Part shown: positions 8,946 to 17,395 of the stretch, piece after piece | Position numbering within the stretch: the first letter of the stretch is position 1 | Layout of the letters: each line of letters starts with the position of its first letter | Assembly (NCBI GenBank): GCA_040756375.1 | Contig: JBFLZC010000004.1 | Location: 124,001 to 188,000 of the forward strand | DNA: 64,000 nucleotides | Reading direction: 5' to 3' | DNA from: VGSG01 sp040756375 | GTDB lineage: Bacteria; Desulfobacterota; Desulfomonilia; Desulfomonilales; Desulfomonilaceae | Notes under the pieces: generated by a model | Databases searched by the model: none | What the model was told of the DNA's origin: nothing | Seen by the model: the letters and a program-made list of their open reading frames with translations, nothing else | Made by a program: the position numbers and the translations under genes

Positions 8946-9184
8946 TTTGGTCCCTTGAAATGGAAAGTGATCACCCAAGATAGCCGCGTACATCGCGGGA
9001 ATGTAGCTATTATACAACCGGCGCGGGGAAATGATTGCCTAAAGCTCCGAACTTCTGACACGATACTATTTATGTATGTAGGACGTCCCTGACTGTGGAA
9101 TCTCGCTCAGAGATTAGCTGCAGAGTCTCGACAACCCGCGCCAAGCCTCGGGCATGGACGAAAAAACTCGTAGGTAAGGACGTG

Positions 9185-9670
9185 CTACTGGTCCAGTGGG
9201 GCCCGTTTGGTGACCGCTTCGGGGACTTTCAGATCCGGACAGAGGAGCTGCATGATCGCGACGTACGGTTTCGTGCGTTCCATGAGCACACGCAGGTCTC
9301 GTGCGGCTTCCGCACCAGTGTCACCTTTAGGCGACTGAGCCGAAGACTTGGCCTTGACCAGCGTTTGAGCGATTGATTCGATCAAGTCCTTGATGACCTT
9401 AGCCATCTCGGAATCTTGTCCAGCTCCTTTCAACATCTCCGTCATGGATTGCTTCCATGATTCGGAAAGTCTGGCCACTTTTTCCTGGTCACTCATAGTT
9501 TCCGAGCGGCTGATTGCTACGATTTCATCCAGTCGGCCCTGGAGCTGCGAGCAGACCGCAGGATCAATTGTCAGGCCCTGAATCTGAGCGAAGCAGGGTG
9601 CAAGCGTGCCGGAGAGTGCAAGAAGGCCGACCGATATCACAACATAGAGAAGGCGTCTTCGCGTGATCAT
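9185..9670 (-). CDS. Exported hypothetical protein, 161 aa
   Basis: It starts MITRRRLLYVVISVGLLALSG with a signal peptide ending near APCFAQ. The rest is mainly helical and polar with two cysteines (PAVCSQLQ and LLCPDL). AGGAGGTG precedes the ATG at 9670. I recognise no domain. It is followed after about 240 bp by the DUF6599 gene on the same strand. Confidence 0.6.
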   Translation of the reverse strand: MITRRRLLYVVISVGLLALSGTLAPCFAQIQGLTIDPAVCSQLQGRLDEIVAISRSETMSDQEKVARLSESWKQSMTEMLKGAGQDSEMAKVIKDLIESIAQTLVKAKSSAQSPKGDTGAEAARDLRVLMERTKPYVAIMQLLCPDLKVPEAVTKRAPLDQ

Positions 9671-9762
9671 GTGAACCACCTCCTATACGGGTTGTCAAAG
9701 AATGATGTTCGATTGGCCACCCGATGGAAATCCCAAGGCGCCCTAGCCACTGGGCCCTTGTT

Positions 9763-9867
9763 CGTCATTCCCGTGTACACGGGAATCCAGAAGCTCAACA
9801 AATTGATAGAGAACAGCATCTTGCCAAGCTCCCAAAACTGGATTCCTGCTTCCGCAGGAATGACGGG
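9763..9867. repeat. Dispersed double-hairpin repeat (REP-like)
   Basis: Two hairpins face each other. One is built on ATTCCCGTGTACACGGGAAT and the other on ATTCCTGCTTCCGCAGGAAT. The outer ends CGTCAT and ATGACGG are complementary. The same architecture recurs at 33124-33195 and 50035-50105. No gene lies in 9671-9904. Confidence 0.75.
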
Positions 9868-9904
9868 CTGCAGCCGTCGTCATCTGCTGCAAGGGGTCGG
9901 TTCC

Positions 9905-10411
9905 TCACCAGCGTTCAAGGTGTATGCGTTCTTTTCTAAAGCGCGCGGAAGGCTCCTTCTTTTCAATCGGCCGGCCCAATGAGACCATGCACAGAGGCAC
10001 CACGTGGTCCGGAATACCCACGAGCTCTCTAAGCTTCTCCATTCGCTTTTCTTCAGGATATATCCCTACCCAACATGCTCCAAGGTCCAGGGCGTTTGCT
10101 GCAATGAGGATGTTCTCAGTGCACGCAGCGCAGTCCAGGATCCATCGACCTTTGAGGGCTTCGACCGTCGGGTCGCCGCACACCGCAATGGCCACTTGCG
10201 CCTGCTTGAGCATGTCAGCGTGAGGATGAACAGTGGTAACGGCCTGGAGAACATTGCGATCTCTGATCACCACGAAATGCCAGGGTTCGTTCCCGGCAGT
10301 GGGAGCGCTCATGGCTGCTTTCAAGAGATGGGTGATCGTCTCGTCCGAGACAGGGTCGCTAGTGTACTTCCTGATGCTCCGCCTGGTCAGAATGGCCTCT
10401 AGTGCCTCCAT
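9905..10411 (-). CDS. Nitroreductase-family FMN oxidoreductase
   Basis: The 168-aa protein begins MEALEAILTRRSIRKYTSDPV, the RRSxRxY FMN-phosphate signature of the nitroreductase fold. AAMSAPTAGNEPWHFVVIRD follows, then a C-terminal CMVSLGRPIEKK segment close to the second FMN motif. The size is typical of the short single-domain anaerobe type. GGAAGAGG precedes the ATG at 10411. It probably reduces small electrophiles with NAD(P)H; the substrate cannot be inferred. Confidence 0.88.
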   Translation of the reverse strand: MEALEAILTRRSIRKYTSDPVSDETITHLLKAAMSAPTAGNEPWHFVVIRDRNVLQAVTTVHPHADMLKQAQVAIAVCGDPTVEALKGRWILDCAACTENILIAANALDLGACWVGIYPEEKRMEKLRELVGIPDHVVPLCMVSLGRPIEKKEPSARFRKERIHLERW

Positions 10412-10532
10412 GGTCCTCTTCCCCCATGCGTATCCCGATCCCCCATCATACCTTATGTGCACATGCGCGCAATGTTAAATGACCGCAGCTCGTAGGGATT
10501 CGGCCAGGTAAGGGAGTGAAGCGTGTTTTACG

Positions 10533-10671
10533 TGTCATTGCGCGGAGTGAATGGTGGGACCGGCGTCTCGCCTGTCACCGAATGACGGGCAAGATGCCCG
10601 TCCCACCAGCAATCCCCTCCTTAGAGGTTGGGTGATTGCTTCTCCCGCTTTTCAGCGGAGTCGCGATGACA
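10533..10671. repeat. 139-bp composite repeat with terminal inverted repeats (copy A)
   Basis: The outer ends are TGTCATTGCG and CGCGATGACA, nearly perfect inverted repeats. Inside is a 55-nt double hairpin (10553-10607) that is the reverse complement of the unit at 1101-1155 with few changes. Similar outer ends frame elements at 19745-19886 and 28579-28736. This occupies most of the 10412-10714 gap; no gene is seen there. Confidence 0.7.
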
Positions 10672-10714
10672 CACTCTTCTGGCGGTCATCTTGTGGGCCT
10701 GCAAGGCGCCACAA

Positions 10715-13429
10715 TCATGGTTGAGGTTGCAAGGCTGCGACGGGTTCCTGACCCGCGGCCTGACGAGCCACTCGTGCGGAGTTGATAAGGGCAGCCACAA
10801 GCGCTGCCAGGTAGGGCAACGATTGAACCACCAACAAGGCGGACCATACGAGCGCCGCGGGGAAGTAGCGTCCGTGGACAAAGATCACCGCAGCAGCCGC
10901 GGCCCACAGGACGAGCATGAGCACAACCTCGTCGCTCGCAGCGGCAAACGCGTCGAAGATATGCGGCCGGTTCTTGCACTTGGGCGTCCTGAAGAACGGT
11001 TTGCCACTGGTCACAAAGCCGGAAAGGACCGCCTTGGCTACCACGTGCGACAATGACGTTCCCGCGATGACCGATCCAAGGGTGTCCTTGAGCGGAAAGC
11101 CTATTTTGAACACGTAAAGGTAAAGGGTCTTGACCACCTTGAAGAAAAAGATCGCCGCAATAGGCAGAATCATGATCGCAGGCGGAGGTCCGAAGTGAAC
11201 GGGCGCGACAACTATCGCCAGAGACCAGAGCACTGCGACAATGGTCCAAATGAGATTTGCGCCATCCGCGAGCCAGGGGAGCCATCCACCCAGGAAATGA
11301 TACCGCTGGCCGACGGTTAGTTTCGTGGGCTCTAGGCCGAACAGTTGTCTGGCATGTCGCTTCATGATCTGGATCGATCCGTACGCCCATCGGTGACGCT
11401 GTTTCTTGTAGTCGATAAATCGATCGGGCAGCAATCCTCGGCCGTATGAGCGATTCACATATACCGCACGGTACCCCTGTTCCAATATTCGCAAGCCCAG
11501 TTCCGCGTCTTCGGTGATACACCATTCCGCCCAGCGGCCGACTTCCTCCAGCACCGATCTGCGGACCATCGTCATCGTCCCGTGCTGAATAATGGCATTA
11601 CGCTCGTTTCGGGTGACCATGCCGATGTGGAAGAAGCCCTGGTACTCCGCGTAACACATGGACTTGAAGAGGTTGTCATTCTCCGGAACGTAATCTTGTG
11701 GGGCTTGCACACAAGCCACATCCTGCTCTTGGAACAGAGGCACGAGTTCTTTGAGCCACGCGGGATCGACCTGGTAGTCGCTGTCGATGACCGCAACAAT
11801 TTCCGCATCGGCCGCGGTGTGTGCCAGTGCAAAGTTTAGAGCGCCGGCCTTGAATCCTCGCAGCGGATCAACATGGAAGAAACGGAACGGACCACCCAGG
11901 CGGGTGCATTCGGCTTCCACGGGCTTCCAGAGAGAAGGATCTTTGGTGTTGTTGTCGATGACTAGTACCTCGTAGTTCGGATAGTCAAGCCGCGTGAGCG
12001 CGTTCAAGGTATTGATCATCATCGCAGGGGGTTCCTGGTACGCGGGAACATGAATCGAAACCTTGGGCCATTCCTTCAGTTCCACCGCCTGAGGCCGGGC
12101 ATTGGCTCGTTTGTGAGTCAGCCATGCGGCTTCGGCCATTTCATGGGACTCCACGAGAGTCAAGAGAGCCGCGATCACCAGCCCCACGGCAAGAATAATC
12201 CCCACCACGGTGGTGAGGACTGTCAGATACAATCCGGTATAGCTATATACGATCCAGAGGGCTACCGAAGCCGTGCACAGAGCCACCACCGCAAGGAAGA
12301 CCCGGCCGTGCAACCCTAGTTTCTTGCTATCCAGCATGAGGAGCGCAAAGAGTGCGAGTGCGAGCAAGGCGGAAAAAGCAGCAAGGAAAGGCCACCCGGA
12401 AATCTGTGAAACGGAACCGGTAAAGGGAAACTTCGGGTTGCGTTCCGCATCGTAAATTCCCCAGTACGCGCCGATGGCTCCTTCGAAATTGGACTTCCAC
12501 GGCTGATCGAAGGCTTCCAGCAGGTAGTAGTCCAGCCCCTCCTGCTCGGCGCGGTGCAGAAACGACCTGACAAAGGTCGCCTGATTCGACACGGACGGCG
12601 TGGCAGGATTCAAGAGGCACTGCAGGAAAGACGGCTTCCGAGAAGGCGCAGCAGCTCCCTTAGCCCCGGCCAAGGCCGCGTCGATCACGGCTGCTTCCGT
12701 GTCTCCCGACTTTGACATCGCCAAGCGCGTCAGACCATTACTCGGCCACCCCACCTCAGAAATCACTACGTGCTTTCCGGGGAATATCCTCTGAATGTCC
12801 TGGTGCCGGGCGAACACGAAATCCACTGCGCCATTGAGAGGTATCCCTTCCCACCACGGGAGCAGCTGAACAGCGATAAAGTCCACATGGTCGGCCAGTT
12901 CAGGCTCAACGAGCCACACATGCCAAGGTTCCGCCGTACTGACAGGAATACGAACCGCTTTTCTCACGCGATCCACATATTCAATGAGCTGCCACGTAGG
13001 AATCTGTTTGCGAAGGAGCGTCTCGTTCCCTACGATTACTCGAGCCACGTTGGGGCTTGCGTTCGCCAGGCGAATTACTTCCTGGATCTCTTTTTCATTT
13101 GCCTCGGCATCGTCGGTTATCCACGCTCCTAGGGTGATGTCGAAATCGAAATGCCGAGCGATTCCCGGGATGTCTCCCAGTGCGCCTCGCACCGAATACG
13201 TCCTGATTGACTTTACCTGCCCGGACAGGAGTTCCAGGTCGGCCTTGATTTCTTCCGACGTCGGCCAACGGTCCTTATTGGGGTTGTTGCCCACGCGCAT
13301 GGGAGAGAAAGATATCCCTTTGATTTCGGAAGGGAAGGAGGGCACTAGATGGGGACTGGCAAGCAAAGCCCAGAGTATCCACGTTACCGCTGCAATGATA
13401 GATCCGATGACGAACAATGTGGATCGCAA
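10715..13429 (-). CDS. GH17-GT2 fusion: putative beta-1,3-glucan synthase/glucanosyltransferase
   Basis: The 904-aa membrane protein combines two enzymes. After an N-terminal anchor (7-25) comes a GH17-like beta-1,3-glucanase/transferase barrel (about 35-340), with likely acid/base Glu136 in VGNET and nucleophile Glu225 in ISEVGWPS. TM helices at about 345-425 lead into a GT2 domain (455-690): DNNTKD, D549-x-D551 in VIDSDYQ, T639-E-D and the Q677RHRW motif of processive synthases. Several TM helices follow. The same architecture is known from NdvB/NdvC-type cyclic beta-glucan synthases of proteobacteria. The start is a TTG at 13429 with AGGAG upstream; no ATG fits better. A clan-A hydrolase gene lies upstream on the same strand. 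Confidence 0.85.
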   Translation of the reverse strand: MRSTLFVIGSIIAAVTWILWALLASPHLVPSFPSEIKGISFSPMRVGNNPNKDRWPTSEEIKADLELLSGQVKSIRTYSVRGALGDIPGIARHFDFDITLGAWITDDAEANEKEIQEVIRLANASPNVARVIVGNETLLRKQIPTWQLIEYVDRVRKAVRIPVSTAEPWHVWLVEPELADHVDFIAVQLLPWWEGIPLNGAVDFVFARHQDIQRIFPGKHVVISEVGWPSNGLTRLAMSKSGDTEAAVIDAALAGAKGAAAPSRKPSFLQCLLNPATPSVSNQATFVRSFLHRAEQEGLDYYLLEAFDQPWKSNFEGAIGAYWGIYDAERNPKFPFTGSVSQISGWPFLAAFSALLALALFALLMLDSKKLGLHGRVFLAVVALCTASVALWIVYSYTGLYLTVLTTVVGIILAVGLVIAALLTLVESHEMAEAAWLTHKRANARPQAVELKEWPKVSIHVPAYQEPPAMMINTLNALTRLDYPNYEVLVIDNNTKDPSLWKPVEAECTRLGGPFRFFHVDPLRGFKAGALNFALAHTAADAEIVAVIDSDYQVDPAWLKELVPLFQEQDVACVQAPQDYVPENDNLFKSMCYAEYQGFFHIGMVTRNERNAIIQHGTMTMVRRSVLEEVGRWAEWCITEDAELGLRILEQGYRAVYVNRSYGRGLLPDRFIDYKKQRHRWAYGSIQIMKRHARQLFGLEPTKLTVGQRYHFLGGWLPWLADGANLIWTIVAVLWSLAIVVAPVHFGPPPAIMILPIAAIFFFKVVKTLYLYVFKIGFPLKDTLGSVIAGTSLSHVVAKAVLSGFVTSGKPFFRTPKCKNRPHIFDAFAAASDEVVLMLVLWAAAAAVIFVHGRYFPAALVWSALLVVQSLPYLAALVAALINSARVARQAAGQEPVAALQPQP

Positions 13430-13846
13430 CTCCGCTTACTCCTGTAATGGCCGGGCGACCATAATAGTATGGCCCAGATTCCAGTATCGGATCTGGGCCG
13501 TTAATTGCCTGAGTTTATTGAGTTTTCGGTTATGAGTTTGTTAGGTGACTCCCGCGATTCTTACACGGAACCTGAAAACAAGTACTGAATCTCGCTTTCT
13601 CATATGGGGCGTCATTTGATCCCACTTGCGCTTCCGGTCGCGACCTGGATCTCGGCAAAATACCTCGTCCTCGATCGGGAGCAGACCTAAACTATAGACC
13701 AACGATTTAGGGCCAGGTTCCCGCGAACCTGACCCGGCATTATTCTAGATCAACCCCACGAGCTTTGCAATGTCCATCGCGAAAAATTTTTGTTAATCCC
13801 AACAGGGTTGCCCCGCTTGCTCCTTGGCTCCAAATTATGGAGCAGC
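13430..13846. other. Intergenic region with a strong stem-loop at 13471-13499
   Basis: Between the clan-A hydrolase and the GH17-GT2 gene lies a 417-bp gap. It holds a perfect 9-bp stem (GGCCCAGAT/ATCTGGGCC, 11-nt loop) about 40 bp upstream of the GT2 start, and a smaller hairpin (AGGTTC-CCGC-GAACCT) at 13715-13730. The first could be a leader hairpin of the GT2 transcript. No short gene was seen. Confidence 0.45.
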
Positions 13847-15151
13847 TCATTTCCAGAGCGCCTTAAGCGAGTAATAGACCGGTCGGGGAGTGAGCAAATC
13901 CGGAGGGTAGGGCTCCGGGCTCTTGTCCGGTTCCCATGGGTGCAGTGGAGGACGGTCGGGATGGGGCGCGGTCGAGTTAATGCCGAAGCATTCGTCGTCC
14001 AGCCAACCGCCCGCAAGGAAATCCTGTTGGATGTTCCCGGGATCTTGAATGGCTGCGTGACCGTGCTGGTCGCGGGTCTTCCACCATTCGTCGGACCATG
14101 CAAAGACAAAGCCTCCTGATGTGATACCGTGGACTGGATCGCTCAAAACGGACCGATCTACAATCTGCTTCCACAAAGCGAGCACCCATTGAGCTTGAAG
14201 AGCAAGCGATTGCGCTGTCTCTTCGATACGGCCGTCATCAGTGTGTAGGCACGCGGGTGTGCCGAATTCGGTGACCAGTACCGGTTTGTTCAAACCGCGT
14301 TCCGCGGCCCAGGAATTATACAACTCCCAGAACTCGGAATTCTTCAAAGGCCCGTCGTAGAGATTCATGCCGATTACGTCGAAATGCTCGTCGAGGAGAA
14401 GGCGAGGGTATTTCAGGAAGTGCTCTTTGGGTTGAGGAAACCAAACCGAGGTGACCAGCTTGTGCGGCGCGTTGGCCTTCACGATGCGAGCCAACTTGTC
14501 TATTCTTTCCCAGAAGACAGGGCTCCCCGGAAGATCCAGCACATCATTGCACTCATTGCCGACGGAAAATCCTATCACCGCCGGGTGTGAGCCGTATTTA
14601 CGAGCAGCCCATGCCGCGAGCTTTTCATAGAAGCGATAGACTCTTCGAGAGCCTTCTGATCTGGCTGGATCGTCGCCCTGATAGAAACCCCTGAGTTTAT
14701 CCATCGGGATGGTAATGAGGACATACAATGGGTCTTGGCCGTTGTTCCATGCCTCGTTGAAAAAATCCGTGTGATCCGCGGCCTTGGGACTATCGAAATC
14801 CAGGTTATCGGCTATTTCGTAGTTGGCATCGGTCGGTGGCAACGCAAAGAGCGAATGAATTCGTATTGAATTCGCGCCCATCTCCCGGATCAACGGCAGG
14901 TCCCGTTCGTAGATCCCGCGCCAGTTGCGCGTGAACCAGTCGCCGAACGGGTCCCAATTGTACGATCCACCAACAGGCGTAGGCGAGTAGTTCACTCCTT
15001 TGGCGAAGAACGGCTTGCCATTGAGCAAGATCGTTCGTCCGGACACGCTCCAGACCGTGCGGTCTGCAGCTGCCGAAACATCGGCCTGCACGCTGCACAG
15101 ACTGAAGATCACGACCCCAAGCACCAGGATGCCTATTACAACGATTCTCAA
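13847..15151 (-). CDS. Exported clan GH-A glycoside hydrolase/transglycosidase
   Basis: The 434-aa protein has a signal peptide (MRIVVIGILVLGVVIFSLCSVQA). Then comes LNGKPFFAKGVNYSPTPVG, the opening of GH2/GH5/GH72-type barrels. Glu200 in FSVGNECND is the likely acid/base and Glu295 in VLVTEFGTP the likely nucleophile, so the clan-A retaining pair is intact. The start is a TTG at 15151. The resemblance to fungal GH72 glucanosyltransferases, together with the adjacent GH17-GT2 gene, suggests it trims or remodels a beta-glucan in the periplasm. The exact GH family is uncertain. Confidence 0.75.
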   Translation of the reverse strand: MRIVVIGILVLGVVIFSLCSVQADVSAAADRTVWSVSGRTILLNGKPFFAKGVNYSPTPVGGSYNWDPFGDWFTRNWRGIYERDLPLIREMGANSIRIHSLFALPPTDANYEIADNLDFDSPKAADHTDFFNEAWNNGQDPLYVLITIPMDKLRGFYQGDDPARSEGSRRVYRFYEKLAAWAARKYGSHPAVIGFSVGNECNDVLDLPGSPVFWERIDKLARIVKANAPHKLVTSVWFPQPKEHFLKYPRLLLDEHFDVIGMNLYDGPLKNSEFWELYNSWAAERGLNKPVLVTEFGTPACLHTDDGRIEETAQSLALQAQWVLALWKQIVDRSVLSDPVHGITSGGFVFAWSDEWWKTRDQHGHAAIQDPGNIQQDFLAGGWLDDECFGINSTAPHPDRPPLHPWEPDKSPEPYPPDLLTPRPVYYSLKALWK

Positions 15152-15263
15152 GAGTCCTCACGTCTTGCAGCCAGAATTCAATGAAAGCGGATTGCGTGTT
15201 GGGTGCTCCCGCGGGACGCGAGACTGGCTTGTCCAGCAGAGTGTTGGCGCGAGAAGCACTGCC

Positions 15264-15340
15264 TGGTGCCACGGATGTGTCCTGCGCTTCGCGGGACTCA
15301 TCCGTGCACGGACGAGCCTAGCGGCACGTCCGTGGCACCA
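15264..15340. repeat. Inverted repeat with 16-bp arms
   Basis: TGGTGCCACGGATGTG at the left pairs with CACGTCCGTGGCACCA at the right, one mismatch. The middle contains a second inverted pair around GACTCATCCGTGCACGGACGA. A related CACATCCGTGGCACCA copy is near 39675. This fills the 15152-15453 gap; no gene is seen. Confidence 0.65.
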
Positions 15341-15453
15341 ACAAGTGAATCCGCGCTCACTCTCGAAAACCGCTTCGATCTTCGCCGCAAAATTGAGTGT
15401 CATCCCGGAATTACTCGTAGACGTGGCACGCGCTTGCCCTAGTCGGAACTGAG

Positions 15454-16398
15454 CTACGAGCCTGACGCGCGGACATACCGTCCGTTGGATTGATTGAGCA
15501 CGCCGTCACGCACCAGAAGCTCCAGGTTCTTCCCAATCATGTTGGCTTCGAACATGTGCTGCAAGCGTTTATCCGGCATAGCGTTTCCGTAGATCGGCGA
15601 AGCTGCCACGAGCTCCTCCAAGCTTATTGGAGACTCGCACAATTCCAGCACTTTGCTCCGGTGCCGATCGAAACCCGCGAGAAAGGCCTCAAAGTAGGCC
15701 GCGGCATCTCCCTCCTTCAGCGGCCGCCGATGAGACGAACAAACCCTTCGATAAGGGATCGCCATAAGCTTGCGAACGCCTGCTTGGAAAGTCTCGATGT
15801 CCGACTCAGGGTTGGCGTACCAGGGGCCGAACGAGGTGAAATCCACGTCCGTGGTGAGCAAGGTGCCTGATCCGCGCTCAAAGAAACAGTAGTGATCGTC
15901 AATATGTCCGCTTACCCGGATCGCTTCCAGTTCCGCGCTCCCGACCCGTAGCACATCACCGTCTCCGAATCGCCCGTCAGGTTCCCGAAGCGGATGGATA
16001 TTCCACACTTCACGAACCACCTGAGCCCAGTAACGGCCTCGTTCGGGGCTCCCCGTAAACCTCTCGCCGAGGAGCTGCAAGTCTACCGCCGAGTCGGGTG
16101 TCTCAGCAGGCAAGAGCAGGCGGCGATCTGCGAGGAGATGCCAGGCCCGAATATGGTCCGGGTGCGAGTGGGTGATGATGAGGGTGTCTATGCGCTTGTT
16201 CCGGTCCAGTTCTTTGATGTTCTCTTCACCGATCCCCGCGTCGATGAGAACAGTTTCGGCGCCGGTAAAGAGAAAACCGTGTGACGATGGAAAGCGGCCT
16301 CCGTTTTCACCACGCACGAAATAGAAGTCATCGGCCAGCTTGATCAAATGGTCACTACCCAAAGGATTGCTCCGTGGCTTCCGCGGGCTCCTGGGCAT
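15454..16398 (-). CDS. MBL-fold metallohydrolase
   Basis: The protein is about 314 aa with the metallo-beta-lactamase metal motif THSHPDH (HxHxDH) near residue 95, VSGHIDDHYCFFERG (third His) and TTDVDFTSFG (bridging Asp). A C-terminal helical winged region follows (LEELVAASPIYG...MFEANMIGKNLELLVRDG), as in LACTB2/glyoxalase-II-like proteins. The ATG at 16398 was chosen; a TTG at 16449 would extend it by 17 residues but has no ribosome-binding site. Probably a hydrolase of thioesters or nucleic acids; the substrate is open. Confidence 0.85.
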   Translation of the reverse strand: MPRSPRKPRSNPLGSDHLIKLADDFYFVRGENGGRFPSSHGFLFTGAETVLIDAGIGEENIKELDRNKRIDTLIITHSHPDHIRAWHLLADRRLLLPAETPDSAVDLQLLGERFTGSPERGRYWAQVVREVWNIHPLREPDGRFGDGDVLRVGSAELEAIRVSGHIDDHYCFFERGSGTLLTTDVDFTSFGPWYANPESDIETFQAGVRKLMAIPYRRVCSSHRRPLKEGDAAAYFEAFLAGFDRHRSKVLELCESPISLEELVAASPIYGNAMPDKRLQHMFEANMIGKNLELLVRDGVLNQSNGRYVRASGS

Positions 16399-16523
16399 CA
16401 ACTCAACTGTTCCCCCATGCTGCAAAGCCCAAGCGGAAGGATCATGCAAACGGCATCCGGCACCAGAGTATAGCCGACTGAGGAAAAGGAGAAAAGCAGC
16501 AGAAAGCGGGAAAAGAAAGAGGC

Positions 16524-16548
16524 GGCCCTGTCAATGCGCAACAGGGCC
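16524..16548 (-). terminator. Probable terminator of the Cys/Pro-rich gene
   Basis: An 8-bp stem GGCCCTGT/ACAGGGCC is followed on the minus strand by a pyrimidine-rich tract with TTTCTTTT. A second GC hairpin (arms 16608-16616 and 16621-16629) lies between it and the stop codon. Both are downstream of the gene ending at 16641. Confidence 0.55.
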
Positions 16549-16640
16549 GACCAGGAAGAAATGAGAGTGCCGTAGCCGTGGAAATTCCTGCGGCCGCGGT
16601 TCAGACCGGTCCGCTCAATGGAGCGGACCAGGTCCAGAGG

Positions 16641-17267
16641 TTATCGGAGAGTAGTGAAACCCTGCTTGCCGGAGGCTCTTGGCATGGGTGCCGCCTGCGC
16701 TCGCATTTCCTTGGAAGGTTTGCACTTTGTCGGCATGGGCGGGCACGGAGCCACGTAGCACGGAGGCGGACAGGGCTTCGGACAGCAGAGGCATTCCTTG
16801 GACGCGTGCACACGAATAGGCCTGCTGAGCCACTCAAACGGTATCGAGAGGATGGTCTTCAGCACGGACCCAAAGCCGCCGGCTCCACCGGTGCCGCATG
16901 GAGGCGGCCCACACATGGGCGGAGGACATCCAGGCGGCGGACAGGCCGGCGGAGGACAACCCGGAGGGGGACACGCCGCGGCCATAGTATACGGCTGAGG
17001 AGGTCCACATTTCACTGGCGGACAGCCCGCGGGAAGACATACCTGCTGACTCGGCCCGCATGTAACGGGCCCGCAGACAGGCGGCGGCGGACAGGGTTGC
17101 CGCGGAGGGCATTTCAGTATAGGGCCGCAGGGCGCAGGCGGGGCATATGCCGGAGGGCACACATAGGGCGGCGGCCCTTGGAACGCGATCGCGTCGGGAG
17201 ATGATATGGAAACCATACCTATCATGAGGCAGAGCGCCACAATACTAAAGGAGATTCGAGCAGACAT
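16641..17267 (-). CDS. Exported cysteine/proline-rich low-complexity protein
   Basis: The 208-aa protein has a signal peptide (MSARISFSIVALCLMIGMVS, cleaved near DAIAFQG). Residues about 30-125 are made of irregular C-P-P-x and C-G-P repeats, e.g. CPPPGCPPPACPPPGCPPP. A short hydrophobic GTGGAGGFGSVLKTILSIPFEWL stretch and a second Cys/Pro cluster (ECLCCPKPCPPPCYVAPCPP) follow. The C-terminus is basic. More than 20 cysteines in an exported protein suggest extensive disulfide or metal cross-linking, as in spore-coat or sheath proteins. AAGGAGA precedes the ATG and a consensus sigma-70 promoter is present. The opposite strand is also open by chance of composition. No family is recognised. Confidence 0.75.
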   Translation of the reverse strand: MSARISFSIVALCLMIGMVSISSPDAIAFQGPPPYVCPPAYAPPAPCGPILKCPPRQPCPPPPVCGPVTCGPSQQVCLPAGCPPVKCGPPQPYTMAAACPPPGCPPPACPPPGCPPPMCGPPPCGTGGAGGFGSVLKTILSIPFEWLSRPIRVHASKECLCCPKPCPPPCYVAPCPPMPTKCKPSKEMRAQAAPMPRASGKQGFTTLR

Positions 17268-17324
17268 GACCTGTCTCCTTGAAAAAGATAACGAAATCCA
17301 TAAGTTTATACACTTTTCACACCG

Positions 17325-17353
17325 ATAATATCATAACGAGTTGAAATAGTCAA
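17325..17353 (-). promoter_or_regulatory. Sigma-70-type promoter of the Cys/Pro-rich gene
   Basis: On the minus strand TTGACT (17353-17348) and TATTAT (17330-17325) are 17 bp apart, in the AT-rich 128-bp gap upstream of the gene. This leaves a leader of about 50 nt before the ATG at 17267. It is a near-consensus match. Confidence 0.7.
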
Positions 17354-17395
17354 TAGAATACTAATGAGAATAGTAAGATGGATGAATTGGGTGAT

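Noticed and set aside
16578..17204. 208-aa Arg-rich frame opposite the Cys/Pro-rich gene
   Set aside because: It lacks a ribosome-binding site. The other strand has a signal peptide, a good ribosome-binding site, a promoter and a terminator.
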